Position numbers and translations under genes: made by a program. From contig NW_020954608.1 in assembly GCF_900497805.2 (NCBI RefSeq), forward strand, positions 19,413,518 through 19,477,517: 64,000 bases of DNA, given 5' to 3'. This document shows positions 33,855 through 45,009 of this stretch, one piece after another. This DNA is from Vombatus ursinus. Taxonomy: Eukaryota; Chordata; Mammalia; Diprotodontia; Vombatidae. The notes under the pieces are model-generated. The model was not told where the DNA came from. It ran no database searches and saw only the letters and a program-made list of their open reading frames with translations. Position 1 is the first letter of the stretch. Every line of letters starts with the position of its first letter.

Positions 33855-34475
33855 ACTTATCTATTTTTCAGAGATTCCACTATTGTCCCAGCACACAAGG
33901 CTCAAACCGTTAGAGTCACGTTAGACATCTTTTTCTGCCTCCCTACAAGATAATCTGTAATCAAGTCTCTTTTAGCCTTCTTTTACAATGCCTTCCACAT
34001 CTCTACTTTCACTTCTAACCCCTTGCTACCATACTAATTCCACTCTCCAGTATGTTGCACCATTACTATTAAATAATTTCCTTGCTTCCACTCTCTTACC
34101 TCCTCAATGCATCCTGCCCACAGCTATCGGAATTAATAAACTTACGCTAGAGTTTTCTCTCTCAGATTAGCTTCCATTTAGACCATATGCAACTGGACTT
34201 CAATGCCTCAGGAAAAGAGAATGAAGCTGAGAACTGCGCAATTCTGCCTCACTTAGATCCAATTCACACCCAAGTCAAGACATCATCCTGTGATGTCATT
34301 GTTCCTCTTCAAAATGAAGGACAAACATATCTTGTATGCACATAATTATTTGCATGTTGTCTTCCCCATGTGAGGGCAGAAACCATGATTTTTGTCATAT
34401 TTTTGTATCTCTAGGGCTTTGTGCAGTGCCTGACACATAGTAAATGCTTAATCAATGTGTAATGACTGACTGATA
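33855..34475 (+). mobile_element. L2 LINE, 3' part, interrupted
   Basis: GTTAGAGTCACGTTAGACAT, CTCCAGTATGTTGCACC up to about 34165, then the terminus from ATTTGCATGTTGTCTTCCCC, GCAGTGCCTGACACATAG and ATGCTTAATCAATG. Another repeat (34175-34332) sits between the parts. Confidence 0.75.
34175..34332 (+). repeat. Marsupial dispersed repeat (GAAGGACAAACA-ending family)
   Basis: Shares AACTCTGCCTCACTTA-type sequence, CCAATTCACACCCAAGTC and AGTCAAGACATCATCC with 38580-38680 and ends AATGAAGGACAAACA. Truncated copy inserted into an L2. Family name not known to me. Confidence 0.75.
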
Positions 34476-34479
34476 CGAA

Positions 34480-35470
34480 TTTCCCGACTATAACTGTACT
34501 GTAATCTAGCCCACTTCTTCGTATTGTATCTGCAAGGTTTTTGAAAGACTTGGTTTCATGTACTTTGCTAAAATTTGTATATACTGTGTCTATGGTATTC
34601 CTGGTACATAAAAGTCTGTTTGCTCTGTCACAAAACCAAATGAGGTTTGTTTGGCATGACTTGTTCTTCAGAAAGCCATGATGACTCTTTTGCTTTTTTA
34701 AATGTACACAAATTACTCCTTGAATAAGACTTCTATAATTTTGCCAGGAATTTAAGCCAAGCTCACTGGTGTATAGTTTGTAGACTTTGTGAACTTTTCC
34801 CCTTTTCTAAAAATTAGCATATTGGCTCTTTCCCAGAGCTGCTATATTTCTTCCATTCTCCATGATATTTCAAAATAGACTCAGCAATCATAGTTCTTTC
34901 AGTACCCTCACATGTAGGTTGTTCAGGCCTGGTGACATCTGCTCTATTAGGATATAGAATTTTTGGCCATCAAATTCAATGAAGACACCTCTATTTGTGT
35001 AAATATTCTGAAAACTACATTCCCCACAACTATGGTGTATTTCAAGTACTTTCTGTCTTTCCTCTTCTCTTTCACAAATTCTTTCATGTAGTGGTTGAGG
35101 TTGAAGTTGACTCCCACCCCATCACTCAAAAAAGGTTTCTATTATTTCTATTTCAGCACCAAGTTGGTCAGAATTAGTCTGTAAAGGACAATTTCTTCTT
35201 TTTAATTCTAAGGAGTAAAACTAGAATTAAGGAAAGTCCAGAATTTATCAGTCACTTTGTTTTTGGTAGAAAACCGAACTCCAGATATTGATAATTCAAG
35301 TCCTCTATCACTACTATATGGTACTTTTCTTTGAGTTTCATGATTTGTTTCCTGAACTCTGCATCTATTTCTTCCTTCTGTTCAGATGGTCTGTATTACA
35401 CTTCCCTCATAAAATTCTTCTGAATCCTCCCTCTATTGATCACAAATTGTCTTGCATTATAATTATTTTT
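34480..35470 (-). mobile_element. L3/CR1 LINE, reverse transcriptase region
   Basis: Antisense L3 ORF2 in order: ACCAAATGAGGTTTGTTTGG, GAAAGCCATGATGACTC, TTGCCAGGAATTTAAGCCAA, TCACTGGTGTATAGTTTG, TTCTTTCAGTACCCTCAC, GGCCTGGTGACATCTGC. The part beyond 35000 (CAAGTCCTCTATCACTACTA) fits the ORF2 region further 5'. Confidence 0.82.
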
Positions 35471-35474
35471 ACAT

Positions 35475-35580
35475 ATCATCTGATCTACCAGACTGTAAGT
35501 TTCTTGAGTGTAGGGAACATATTTTACCCATATTTATGTCTCCCACAATGGCTAAAACTGACACAGTGATCTCTCAGTAG
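35475..35580 (+). repeat. L2 3' terminus
   Basis: CAGACTGTAAGTTTCTTGAG then GGAACATATTTTACCC, sense L2 end. Confidence 0.6.
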
Positions 35581-36665
35581 TTATATGGCAGTGTATGTTG
35601 AAACAATAAAAAAAAAATTTGAAAAGATAATTCATAGTTGAGTCACTTGATGGTTTTAATGAACCATTTACATTTATATTACATTTATGTTGTGTAAGAT
35701 ATAATATAAAAACTCTTGTTCTTAATTTTTCACCTATTCCTCAGATGGATATGTTATAGTACTTTAAAATTACAAAACTATATAAAGCTAATACTTATAA
35801 ATAAATGTTTGCTGATATTTATGATACTAATCCAACTTTGATTTGTACTTTCATGTATTCACTGATTATTGAAAAAAATACTAATATTTTGACAAAACTT
35901 GGAAGTTTTGTCAACTATTATCTTTGAAACACAAAATTTTATATGTAATAGAAAACAAAACTTTTAAAAAATTAGCATGATGCCTATATATGCTATTCTA
36001 TTTAAAATGTTAGCCAAAATATACCATATGAACTGATCTCATAGAAAACTATTTTGTTTTGTATGCATTAATACATACAGAAAGAGGCCAATATTTTTCA
36101 TTAAGAAGTAGGTACAATTTTACTTTATATGAGTTTTCTGTTCCCCTCTGCTTTTCTACAGCTTCTGCAATATTTTAGTGGTCCTGTAGTTTGAATTTGT
36201 AAAAATTGCTTGAGTACTGCTTAACACCAGCAGGATAACAGATGGTTTTAATATGATCCAAGCACTGGCAAGCAAGTAGTAGGAATGTTATAGTAGAACT
36301 GACCTGTAAATCATATCATTTGATAAATTTATTTCTCTATGAAAAATTTTGGTCTGGTGTTTAAGATTCCCTTATGCATGAAGAGAATTTATATCTCTTA
36401 TCCATTCTTTACTACTGCCTGTGGGTTTGAAGACATGTGTTAAATACTCTAACATAGAAAAAAAAGATATCAATTTAGTAATTTCAAGATATTCCTCTTT
36501 TATTATAATTAAAAGAAATAATACTTCCACTTAGGTCCATAAAGTATGTAAACTGTAACATTCACAATGTATAGATGAGGAAAATGACTAGTTTATTGTT
36601 GTAAATTTCCTCATAGGTTTGGAATGAGAATTGGTCACTAAATGATTGACATATCAATGTGATGT
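35581..36665. other. No recognisable feature
   Basis: Very AT-rich DNA with no recognisable repeat. AAACTTGGAAGTTTTG near 35896 is a small palindrome. Confidence 0.45.
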
Positions 36666-36669
36666 TTAT

Positions 36670-37225
36670 CTATTAGTTCAATAAGCATTTATTAAACAGC
36701 TAAGATTCAAAATTCACTGTTTTTTAGACCCAGTAAGGGATATAAAGTTTTTGGGTTTTTTAAAAGGCATGCTCCCTGCCTTCAGGTCCAAAAGTGGCTA
36801 TAAGTCACATGTACAAATTGTGAAGGATAGAGCATTTCCATTTGGCTAACCCAGATAAAATTCCCAGGAGCAGGAGGTAGGTCTTGAAGAAGGGGTAAAA
36901 TTTCAGAAAGCATAGAAATAGACTGTGAGATGTATCTAGTGGATAATTAGTAATCCACTTTGGCACTGGGCAGGACAAAAGCACTTGAAGGTAAATTGCA
37001 TGAGATAAGACTGGAGAAGAATGTTGCTGCTAGAATTTGTGGGGTTTTAAAGGCCTAGCTAAGGATTCTGACCTTTATTTGTTGGATAAAGGGAAGCCAT
37101 TGGAGGCTTTTGAGCACTACAGTGATATGGTAATTACATTGATTTCATACAGATTTGTGTAATATATTGGAGGAGAAGAGAGAATGCAGAAATAAGAAAC
37201 TAGTTAGAAGGCTGCTGTAAGATTT
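36670..37225 (-). mobile_element. L2 LINE, 3' part
   Basis: Antisense L2: AATAAGCATTTATTAAACAG, TGCTCCCTGCCTTCAGGTC, GGAGGTAGGTCTTGAAGAAG, AGGGAAGCCATTGGAGGC, TGATATGGTAATTAC. Confidence 0.82.
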
Positions 37226-37335
37226 TAGGAATCAATCACCCAGCATTATCACATAAATACCATGTACCAAGAAGGAACAGTGCTGAATGCTGGGGACACA
37301 AAGAGTTATGAGCCTGACCTAGTAAGGGATTCATG
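37226..37335 (-). repeat. L2 3'-end fragment
   Basis: A second antisense terminus begins here: CATGTACCAAGAAGGAACAG, AATGCTGGGGACACAAAG. A palindrome TTAATAGAATTG/ACAATTCTATTAA follows near 37345-37370. Confidence 0.7.
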
Positions 37336-37654
37336 TTTAATTAATTTAATAGAATTGACAATTCTATTAAATTCAATTTAATAGAATACAAAGCCTCTAA
37401 AGTCACTTCAGCAGAAAGTCTATGATTCTACGAGGACACTTTGATAGAGATGTTCTAGAAAGAAGAAATTGGTAATTGTTTGGATGAGTTCAAGACTATA
37501 GGCACCACTAGCTAGTGGGACCAGTGACAAAGACAGATAAATGAAGACAAGGAGCAGATATTGTGGAGAAAAGGTAGGGATGTGACAACTCCCCTCCTTC
37601 CACTCTGTCCTTACTGCTCAGGAATTTAAAGAAGGAAGCAGAGGGATATTCCAT

Positions 37655-37770
37655 CTCTCTCATTTTACAGGTGAGAGAGCTGAGACAGGTTAAATGTATT
37701 TTCCCAAATAAGTAGTAGGTATCAGAGCAATATGTGAACCCATTTCTTTGGCTTCCTAATTTAGTGCTTT
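37655..37770 (-). repeat. MIR fragment
   Basis: CTCATTTTACAGGTGAGAGA, TATGTGAACCCATTTCTTTG in antisense order. Confidence 0.65.
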
Positions 37771-37907
37771 TTTAGTACTACAATGCACAAATATGCTTCT
37801 CTTTTATTTAAATTCTCCATAGAGAAGAATGGCTATAAGTTTTGCCTCCACCCTGCTCCTCCATTACTCTACCAATGGTCCGGGGTATATGAGATATTCA
37901 GGAGGAC

Positions 37908-38173
37908 TAGCCAGTACAATATAAACTTTCCAGAAACTCCACTTAACAACTTGCTCCTGGTAAACTTGCTTCTAGGCCTCAACTAGGACAGCCTCCTGCA
38001 CTCCCCCATTTGGAAATATGAGCATCCTGTGTTCACTGAGAGCAGAGTTGATTGACAGAGGTTTGACAGAATGCCTCCTAGGGCAGGAGGAGGGTGGCTG
38101 TGGGTGGGGTGGGGGGACACATGGGTTCCAACTGGGCAAAGAGGGAACCTTATCATGAGCACTGATATGGGAC
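37908..38173 (+). repeat. Inverted repeat, left arm
   Basis: Its reverse complement matches 39266-39532 with roughly 17-19 differences in about 266 positions (about 93% identity). The inner ~175 bp show only about five differences, the outer ~90 bp about a dozen. Inner end GATATGGGAC pairs with GTCCCATATC at 39266. Confidence 0.95.
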
Positions 38174-38690
38174 TAGAGGGCTTGCCAACCTCTTTTCAAG
38201 GCTGCTCATCCACCTTTGGTGTCTACCTGGCAGCCAACTCTCACCTGTGGCTCCAAGAAGCTATAGCATGCACAGCAGCCACACCCCAGTAAACCATCTC
38301 AGCAGATGGGCTAAATCAGGTTGAGCGTAACCCACAGGCCTCAAACCCATCAGTGAGTTGGGGAGGGAGAGGTGTCTAGCCCAACCATGTAAAAACTTCC
38401 CTTGGTGGAACAGGCAAATGAGAACAATTTGTTCTAGTGCCCATGAAGGCAGTTCAAGCTGGCACTGTGGAGTGCTTAGAGTTTGGTCAGATATGAAAGA
38501 CACCAAGGTCATCCACTGTATCCCAGGCCATAGACAGTCATCTTGACTTTTATCTTGCCCCTGGACTTTGATGGCTCTGGAAGAGAGAGTGAGGCTGATG
38601 ACTGTGCAACTCTGCCTCACTTAAATCCAATTCACCCACAAGTCAAGACATCATCCATGACATCCTCTTCGAAAATGGATCCAAGCTCCA
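38000..38690 (+). repeat. Marsupial dispersed repeat (same family as 34175-34332)
   Basis: Long copy including CTCAGCAGATGGGCTAAATC, CAGTGAGTTGGGGAGG, CTTCCCTTGGTGGAAC, GCAGTTCAAGCTGGCACTG and the end AAGTCAAGACATCATCC. I know this sequence as a common marsupial repeat, but not its name. It gives open frames of 73 codons (+) and 119 codons (-), both repeat artefacts. Its 5' limit overlaps the left arm and is uncertain. Confidence 0.7.
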
Positions 38691-38769
38691 GAAATGAGAG
38701 TCCAATATGTTCATAAACATTACCATGCCATGTATTACGATTGTGCCACTGAATAAGGGAGTAAGATTT

Positions 38770-39090
38770 GTCAGACACTGTGCTAAAGTGCTAAAGATAT
38801 AGCATATATGTAAGGAAAAATCTGAAACAATCCCTGCCCTCAAGATGACAACATATATATATATATGTTGTTTCCCCCATTAAAATGTGAATTCCTTGAT
38901 ATAGGCATGAAAAAGAGACAGAGATAGAGACATGAGATACATAAAAAGTAGATACACTGAAAGTGAGGATATAAGGAAAGGTCTCTAGCAAAAGGTGATG
39001 TTTGAGCTGAGTCATCTAGAAAGCCAGAGATGATATAAGCTAGAAATGAGAAATGAGTGCTTTCTAAGCATGAAGGTGTGATACATGGTG
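38770..39090 (-). repeat. L2 3' fragments
   Basis: GTCAGACACTGTGCTAAAG, CAATCCCTGCCCTCAAGATG, then after a TA run GGTGATGTTTGAGCTGAGTC. A short sense L2 piece (CCATTAAAATGTGAATTCC) sits between. Confidence 0.7.
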
Positions 39091-39265
39091 TATTCATAAA
39101 GCAGTAAAAAAAATATGACATTTACTGTTTCATATACTTGGTAGAGCTGACAATACACTAATAAGACTTAATACTTATAAATACATGCAATCCAACTTCA
39201 TTAACAATTTAGTAACACAAAAATTGAACCCTCTAGGAAAAAAATGAAAAAATTCTGGTAAACAT

Positions 39266-39532
39266 GTCCCATATCAGTGCTCGTGACAAGATTCCCTCTT
39301 TGCCCAGTTGGAACCCATGTGTCCCCCCACCCCACCCCCAGCCACCCTCCTCCTGCCCTAGGAGGCATTCTGTCAAACCTCTGTCAATCAACTCTGCTCT
39401 CAGTGAACACAGGGTGCTCATATTTCCAAATGGAAGGAGTGCAGGAGGCCATCCTAGTTGAGGGCTAGAAGCTAGTATACCAGGAGCAAGTCATTAAGTA
39501 GAGTTTCTGGTAAGTTTTTATTGTCCTGGCTA
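39266..39532 (-). repeat. Inverted repeat, right arm
   Basis: Mirror of 37908-38173. It is cut off inside the repeat family at its inner end. It lacks that family's 3' end, so it is not an ordinary second retroposed copy. Confidence 0.95.
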
Positions 39533-40440
39533 AGGGTGTTTACAAATTCCATCTAAGTTCTGAATAGTGACCTAAGCTTATGATGAAAGGAAACTATCAA
39601 TAAAATCTAATATCATTAGGTAGTATATATCAATTGCTTTTCGATTTGGGAGACAAACACATCATTAATAGTTGTTTATACCAAATCTAAAACAAAACCA
39701 CTTGTTATTACTAGTTATTCACCAAAGCTCCCAGAAGTCAAGGATCTCCAAAGCTTAGAAAAATGCCTAGAACTTTTAATAATGTTTTACTATCCATTTA
39801 TTTTATTTGATACAGTGGAGAGTTTGATCAGGAGATGCATGGGAAATTAGAAAAGGTTGACTTAAAATCCATAAAATTAGGCTTTGTAAAAGATATGACA
39901 ATTCGAGGATTTTATCTTTCTAAGAATTTAATTAAATAGCCAAATGTTCTTCTAGTTTTCTTAGCTAAAAACTAAGTAGAAGAAAGCTATCTTTTTCAGC
40001 AATTTTTCTATATTAAAGAGTTTTTTTGGCTAATTAGATTTCAACTGTTTAAGCTAATTTATTGAACAAATGTAATGGTTATCAATTTCATATATATTTA
40101 TGTATATATATATCATATATTATTCTACACATTTCTATTTTCATATCTCTTAATTTTTTCAAGCAAAAACTCCTATCATTTATTATTTTAAGGAAATGGT
40201 ATTAAACAAAATCGAGCAATGAATAAACCTCAAGGCATGTAAGAGTAATAAGTAACTCCTTACAAAACCAGCAGATGGCGCATGTTAGCTAAGAATAAGA
40301 AAAAAATAACATTTGTTAAAGAAAACAATCAACAGGCAACATTTAACTGACATCTTGCTGCCTCTTCTTAATTAATCGATGGTCTTCATACACACCCAAT
40401 CTTTGCCCCTTAACACAAAGTTTCTATTAATTACAAGACA
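39533..40440. other. AT-rich DNA, no repeat recognised
   Basis: Very AT-rich, with TATATA patches near 40090-40125. The only distinctive site is the CTCF-like motif at 40268. Confidence 0.45.
40268..40281 (+). promoter_or_regulatory. CTCF-like binding motif
   Basis: CCAGCAGATGGCGC fits the CTCF core consensus CCASYAGRKGGCRS at all 14 positions. It lies in AT-rich DNA outside any recognised repeat. Occupancy cannot be judged from sequence. Confidence 0.55.
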
Positions 40441-40640
40441 GACTTGAGGCAGAAGGGCCAATAAAGAGGCTGTTGTAATGGTCCAGGCAAGAGAAGGTAA
40501 TAGACTGATCTAGAGTCATAGCATGTGAGGAAAAAGAGTGACAGATGTTATGTTGATAGAAGCAGCAAAATTTTTCAAATGATTAGGTATTTAAAGCAAG
40601 CGATGTTGCAAATGTGAGGATGACACTAATGTTATTAACC
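40440..40640 (-). repeat. L2 fragment
   Basis: GCTGTTGTAATGGTCCAGGC with GAGAAGGTAATAGACTGATC is the antisense of the L2 ORF2 stretch around TGGACTATTGCAATAGC. Confidence 0.7.
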
Positions 40641-40964
40641 TCTTTTTTCTGCCCTGTTAGTATTATCAGAATTGGAAAATTTTAATAATTTTAATAAGTC
40701 AGGTTTTTATTAAAAGTAAATCAATGTTATGCAAAGGTGTATTATATTTCTAGGTTGCATAACCAGTAGGAGGAAAGGATATAATTTTTGTTCTTTCAGA
40801 AAAAAAAATATGACACTATTGACTTTATCATTTAGGCTAATATCTCCTCCCCCCCAAAATCCTTCAAGGTACAGAGAAAGTATAATGAGATGCAGATTAG
40901 GTCTATATTAACAGAGTGAGGTAGAAGAGTGAGTCAATTCTGTTTCAAAATTTGTAATTATCCT
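40641..40964. other. No recognisable feature
   Basis: AT-rich, nothing recognised. Confidence 0.4.
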
Positions 40965-41019
40965 TGTACAAGGTACTTAACCTGTGTTGAGGATACAAAA
41001 GTCCTTGCCATCAAGGGGT

Positions 41020-41067
<48 letters not shown>

Positions 41068-41200
41068 CATAGACACAATGGGGGTTTCTAAGAAAACAGA
41101 TGAAGAGGGAGTATACTGCAGGTTTGGTCAACAACTTATGTGAAGGCATAGAGACAGGAGATGGAATGCCATGTTAGGGGAATTCGATACATGAAAGATG
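40965..41200 (-). repeat. L2 3' fragment with TG expansion
   Basis: GTTGAGGATACAAAAGTCC and TGCCATCAAGG before, GAAGGCATAGAGACAGGAGA after the TG run, in antisense L2 order. Confidence 0.6.
41018..41064. repeat. (GT)n microsatellite
   Basis: About 47 bases of pure GT inside the L2 fragment. Confidence 0.96.
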
Positions 41201-41611
41201 TCCTAAGTGAGGTCAAATTATGGGGATAATATTGGCATTAATTATTTATATAGTTTCTTCCTTTGGTTAAAGACATTATCTTCAGAGGGACACTGTTAAA
41301 ATATACATCACCTAAAAGCCATCTGTCATTAATAATGAATATCAAAAATTAGTAAGGATTCATTTATCAAATTAGCTACCTATCACCTAGAGGAGTCCAG
41401 GGTCCTGAGGGAATGAGACAGGAGGCATATAGGATTTTACTAAGAATATAGAGGACAAAGTTCACAGAATTTGGCATTGCCCTTGTAGAACAGGGCTGGA
41501 TAGAGCTCAGCTGTGCAGATCCTGGTCAGCTAGGGGATGGTATGAAAGTACATTGGAAGAGAAGGGATATCAAAGATAAATTTCAACTCCTTGACAATCC
41601 AATTATAGGAT
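41201..41611. other. No recognisable feature
   Basis: Nothing recognised. Confidence 0.4.
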
Positions 41612-41838
41612 CTTTATTGCTGTTTTAGTTGATTAGTTGTGTTTGACTCTTTGTTACCTCATTTTGGGTTTCTTGGCAAACATACTGGAATGCAGACATT
41701 TTCTTCTTTAATAGATTAAGGCGAACAGAGAATAAATGATTTGCCCAGATTCACACAGCCAGTAAGGAGGAATTTGAATGCAGGTCCTGCTAACTCCAGG
41801 ACCAGTAGTCTATCCATGGCACCACCTACATGCTGCCC
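41612..41838 (-). repeat. Mar1-like tRNA-SINE
   Basis: Reverse orientation: TTGTGTTTGACTCTTTGTTA, TTGGCAAACATACTGGAATG, ATGATTTGCCCAGATTCAC, CACCACCTACATGCTGCC. More diverged than most copies here. Confidence 0.82.
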
Positions 41839-41937
41839 TACAAGATATTCTCTGAAGACATAATAAGCTAAGAAAGATCTGGGAAGAATTTTTAAAATTT
41901 GTTCAAAATACTAACAGTTCAAAATACTAACTTAAAT

Positions 41938-42010
41938 ACAATAAACATTTATTAAGGACTTACTTTGAACAAAGTACTAAACTAGATATTAGAAAAGATA
42001 AAACACTGAT
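41938..42010 (-). repeat. L2 3'-end fragment
   Basis: AATAAACATTTATTAAGGAC, ACTTTGAACAAAGTACTAAA, antisense terminus. Confidence 0.6.
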
Positions 42011-42029
42011 AAATTGCATCTATACCTTT

Positions 42030-42760
42030 ATATCCAAATTATTGATAAAAATGTTATCTAACTCTATTATCATCATAATCAAAAGGTACATTAATTGTAC
42101 TTTTAGTAATATCTTTTTGCCAGGAATTGAAATCAAACTCACTAGACTATACTTGGCAAACCCAATTCTTTTTTCAATTTTGAAATTCAGGAGATTTAAA
42201 CTGTTCTAATTCTTCACATTTTCTATGAGATAGATAGGTGGAGCAGTGGATAGAGCTCTGGGCCTGAAGTGAGAAAGCCCTGAGTTCAAATTCCAAAATC
42301 ATGTTTAATTAGCTAAATGATCGTGGGCAACTTCTGCCTCCTTCAATTTCTTCAACTGTAAAATGGGATCGTAAGAGTCCTTGTGTTTCCCTGGTGCGGT
42401 TTTAAGGATCAAAGTTAGCACAGTTCCTGGCACAAAAGTTGGTCTTTATTTCTCTTCCAGGATCACTGAAATTGGTTCCCTATCACATGTACCAGTTCTT
42501 ACAATACCCTGGCATGTAATTCTTTGGTCCCTGTGGCTTGACCTCATCAAGGAAAGGTAGGTTGTCCTCTATAATCTTCCTATCTATCATGGGCATCAAC
42601 TACGTACTTGCCAATTTTGTTGTGTTCTTTCCAGTCCAAAGGTCATTTTTTTTTCAAAGAAGACAGAAGCAAAATTAAAGTTGAATAGTTCTGCTTTCTC
42701 TATGTAGCTTAGTTATCATCATCCCATCTATCGTATGCAGGAGTTCTCTCTCTTCTTCCC
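42030..42760 (-). mobile_element. L3/CR1 LINE, ORF2 region, interrupted
   Basis: Antisense L3: AATTATTGATAAAAATGTTA, TTGCCAGGAATTGAAATCAA, ACTCACTAGACTATACTTGG before the SINE. TTCTTACAATACCCTGGC, CTATCTATCATGGGCATCAA and AGAAGCAAAATTAAAGTTGA follow it. Confidence 0.8.
42228..42445 (+). repeat. CORE-SINE inserted in the L3
   Basis: GATAGGTGGAGCAGTGGATA, CTGAGTTCAAATTCCAAAAT, CAACTGTAAAATGGGATCG, GCACAGTTCCTGGCAC. The L3 continues on both sides. Confidence 0.82.
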
Positions 42761-43799
42761 CCAGCCTACCCCAAATGGAGAAGAGGCATTTGAGTTGAAC
42801 TTTTTAAAATGGTTTGGAATTCAACAAGGCAAAGGGATCAAGGAGGGCATTCTATGCATTTATATTAGTATGACCAAAGGCTTACAGTATGCCTTTGGGG
42901 CTCAGGAATGACAGAGAAAAGACTATTTTGTCTGTAGCGTAGGAAGAATGAAAGGGATAATATCAGATGGTGCAGTCAGTGTCTGACTTTGGGACCATAC
43001 TCAACTGCCTATTGCTTATGGTTGTAATGGGAATAAAAACAACTGTTACCATATTAATCCAAATTGAGATAAACTCACCTTTTGAAGAATTTCCAATAGT
43101 TATAACTTCCCTATTTCAGGTCAAGGAACAAATATGAATATGCCTTAACTTTCAAAGTGTCTAATAGTTATAGTACTTTAGCCTCAGTTGAGAGCAAACT
43201 AAGGTAAGAACTATAGGCAGTAGTTATAATCACCTGAATCAAATGATTTTGCCTTCATCTTAAGAAGAAAATAAAAATAACTTTCTGATTGATTCTATCA
43301 TAAACCACAGAATTATACACTTTTAGAGTTATACACCATATAAATCTAATCACTTTTGAGTTAGTTTCTGAGGTATTTGGCAGAAAAGTTTTGTGGTATT
43401 TTGTTTTTATTTCTTTAATTTGTCTACACTTGAATTCATAATGCATTAATATAATTTAGGAGAGATAGAATCACATCTGCAAACAGCTGCAACTTGCATT
43501 TTATTTTCCACTGGTATTTTGCCTATAATCAAATATTTAACAAGTAATAATCACCTCCATACTATATCAACACTAACATAATTGCAGCAAAGAATTAATC
43601 AAACTGATAAAAACATAAGCACTACACAAAAGCATGAAAATGTAAGCAGTTAGATATTTTTTTTCTTGTCAAAAGTTTCATTTTTTAAAAAGCCATTGTC
43701 AAACACATCTAAAAATACATGAAGACAGAGATATAATGACCTTTATGCTTGCCAAATCAAATATCTTCTACTAGAGTCTGTAGTTTTTCATTTTTCTCA
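42761..43799. other. No clear feature
   Basis: 42830-42950 (AGGAGGGCATTCTATGC) may be a faint antisense L2. The rest is AT-rich and unassigned. Confidence 0.4.
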
Positions 43800-43858
43800 C
43801 TAGTTCAGCATCTTGATTTCACCTGTGTAGCTATTGAAGAGATACTGCTTTCCGGTTG
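43800..43858 (-). other. Exon-like block (candidate, possibly terminal)
   Basis: On the minus strand a strong-looking acceptor (a run of 10 or more T, then CTTCAG) precedes CAACCGGAAAGCAG. One frame reads TGKQYLFNSYTGEIKMLN then TAG; another reads QPESSISSIATQ up to an internal donor-like CAG/GTGAAA. No repeat family was recognised. The protein is unidentified, and chance is a real alternative. Confidence 0.22.
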
Positions 43859-43914
43859 CTGAAGAAAAAAAAAATCAATTATTGTGAACGTCCCATTGTT
43901 AATGTCCATCCAAG

Positions 43915-44155
43915 AGTTTGCATTTATATAGCACTTAAGGATTTACAAAGCATTATTCAATTTGATCCTTTCATTTCTGTGAAATATATGCTAGTATTAT
44001 CTCCTTTTTACAGATAAGGAAACAGAAGGGAAGAGAGAATGGATATTTCCCAGGGTCACACAGATACTAAATTAATGAAGCGTGATTTGAACATTTCTTC
44101 CTGACCCTCCATTCAGCACTCACTTTGTCCACCATTCTATTCCACCTCTCAATCG
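43915..44155 (-). repeat. MIR-type CORE-SINE, nearly full length
   Basis: TTTGCATTTATATAGCACTT, TTTTTACAGATAAGGAAACA, CCCAGGGTCACACAGATAC, GATTTGAACATTTCTTCCTG in antisense order. Confidence 0.85.
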
Positions 44156-44243
44156 CATCACTAACAAGTTCAATTTTGAATGTTTTAAATGGAAAATATA
44201 ATCAAAGGAGTATTATAGATATGTTAACATTTTACAGTATTTT

Positions 44244-44380
44244 ACAGATTTTATAATTTAAGAAATTTTATAATTTTAATTTTATAATTTTAATTTTATA
44301 GTTTTAAGTTTAATTTTACATATGTGAGTATGTATGTGTATATATGTATGTGTTTGTGTCTGTGTGTCTGTCTGTGTTTT
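44244..44380. repeat. AT-rich 14-mer repeat then TG-rich DNA
   Basis: TTTTATAATTTTAA-like units recur about every 14 bases at 44250-44310. ATGTATGTGTATATATG and TGTCTGTGTGTCTG follow. Confidence 0.8.
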
Positions 44381-44384
44381 ATAG

Positions 44385-45005
44385 TGGAAGGTCTCTAGAA
44401 TCTTGGATTGTTCACTCTGTTGAAGATTTTTGGAAAAATATGGACAAGAATTGCAGAGTGAGGTACCATAGAAACATTCTTTTTTTTTTTAAACCAGGAG
44501 ATGGCATGTCTATACTCATAAAAAAGGATTCCTCAGTATAATCATTTTACTTTTCTTAGTATTTGTTAGATCAAGTTTAATAACAAAGTGTCAGATTTTA
44601 ACTTTTTGTTGATTTACTGAACTTAAATATTGATTCTAGCTGCAAACATTTATTTCAAATTAAATCAAAATTGAAATAATTATTTCAAGTTCTGTGACAG
44701 AATTTCAATGAAATTCAACAAATTCAACAAGGATATTATCACTGTAACATTTCTGATGATTTTCCAGATTGGGTACCTTTATCTGCATCCATACAAAAGC
44801 TTTCATACCGGCTAGAAGCTAGCAAGGCTTTCAATTGTAAAAATCATAATTAAAAAATAAATACATTATTTTGGCTCTTCTATATGGGGCACATTATCTT
44901 TATGTCCTATAAGGTTTTCTTACAGCAATTGTAAGAAAGTCAACAGCATAAAAACTGTGACCATAAACTTTAGTACTTACTTATTTGATTTTTCTTGTGC
45001 ATTAA
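44385..45005. other. No recognisable feature
   Basis: AT-rich DNA, nothing recognised. Confidence 0.45.
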
Positions 45006-45009
45006 TTAG

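Noticed and set aside
38261-38620. 119-codon minus-strand open frame
   Set aside because: Lies wholly inside a dispersed marsupial repeat.
44497-44513. CTCF-like ACCAGGAGATGGCATG
   Set aside because: Two mismatches to the core consensus; also the ACCAGGAGATGGTAG near 62570.
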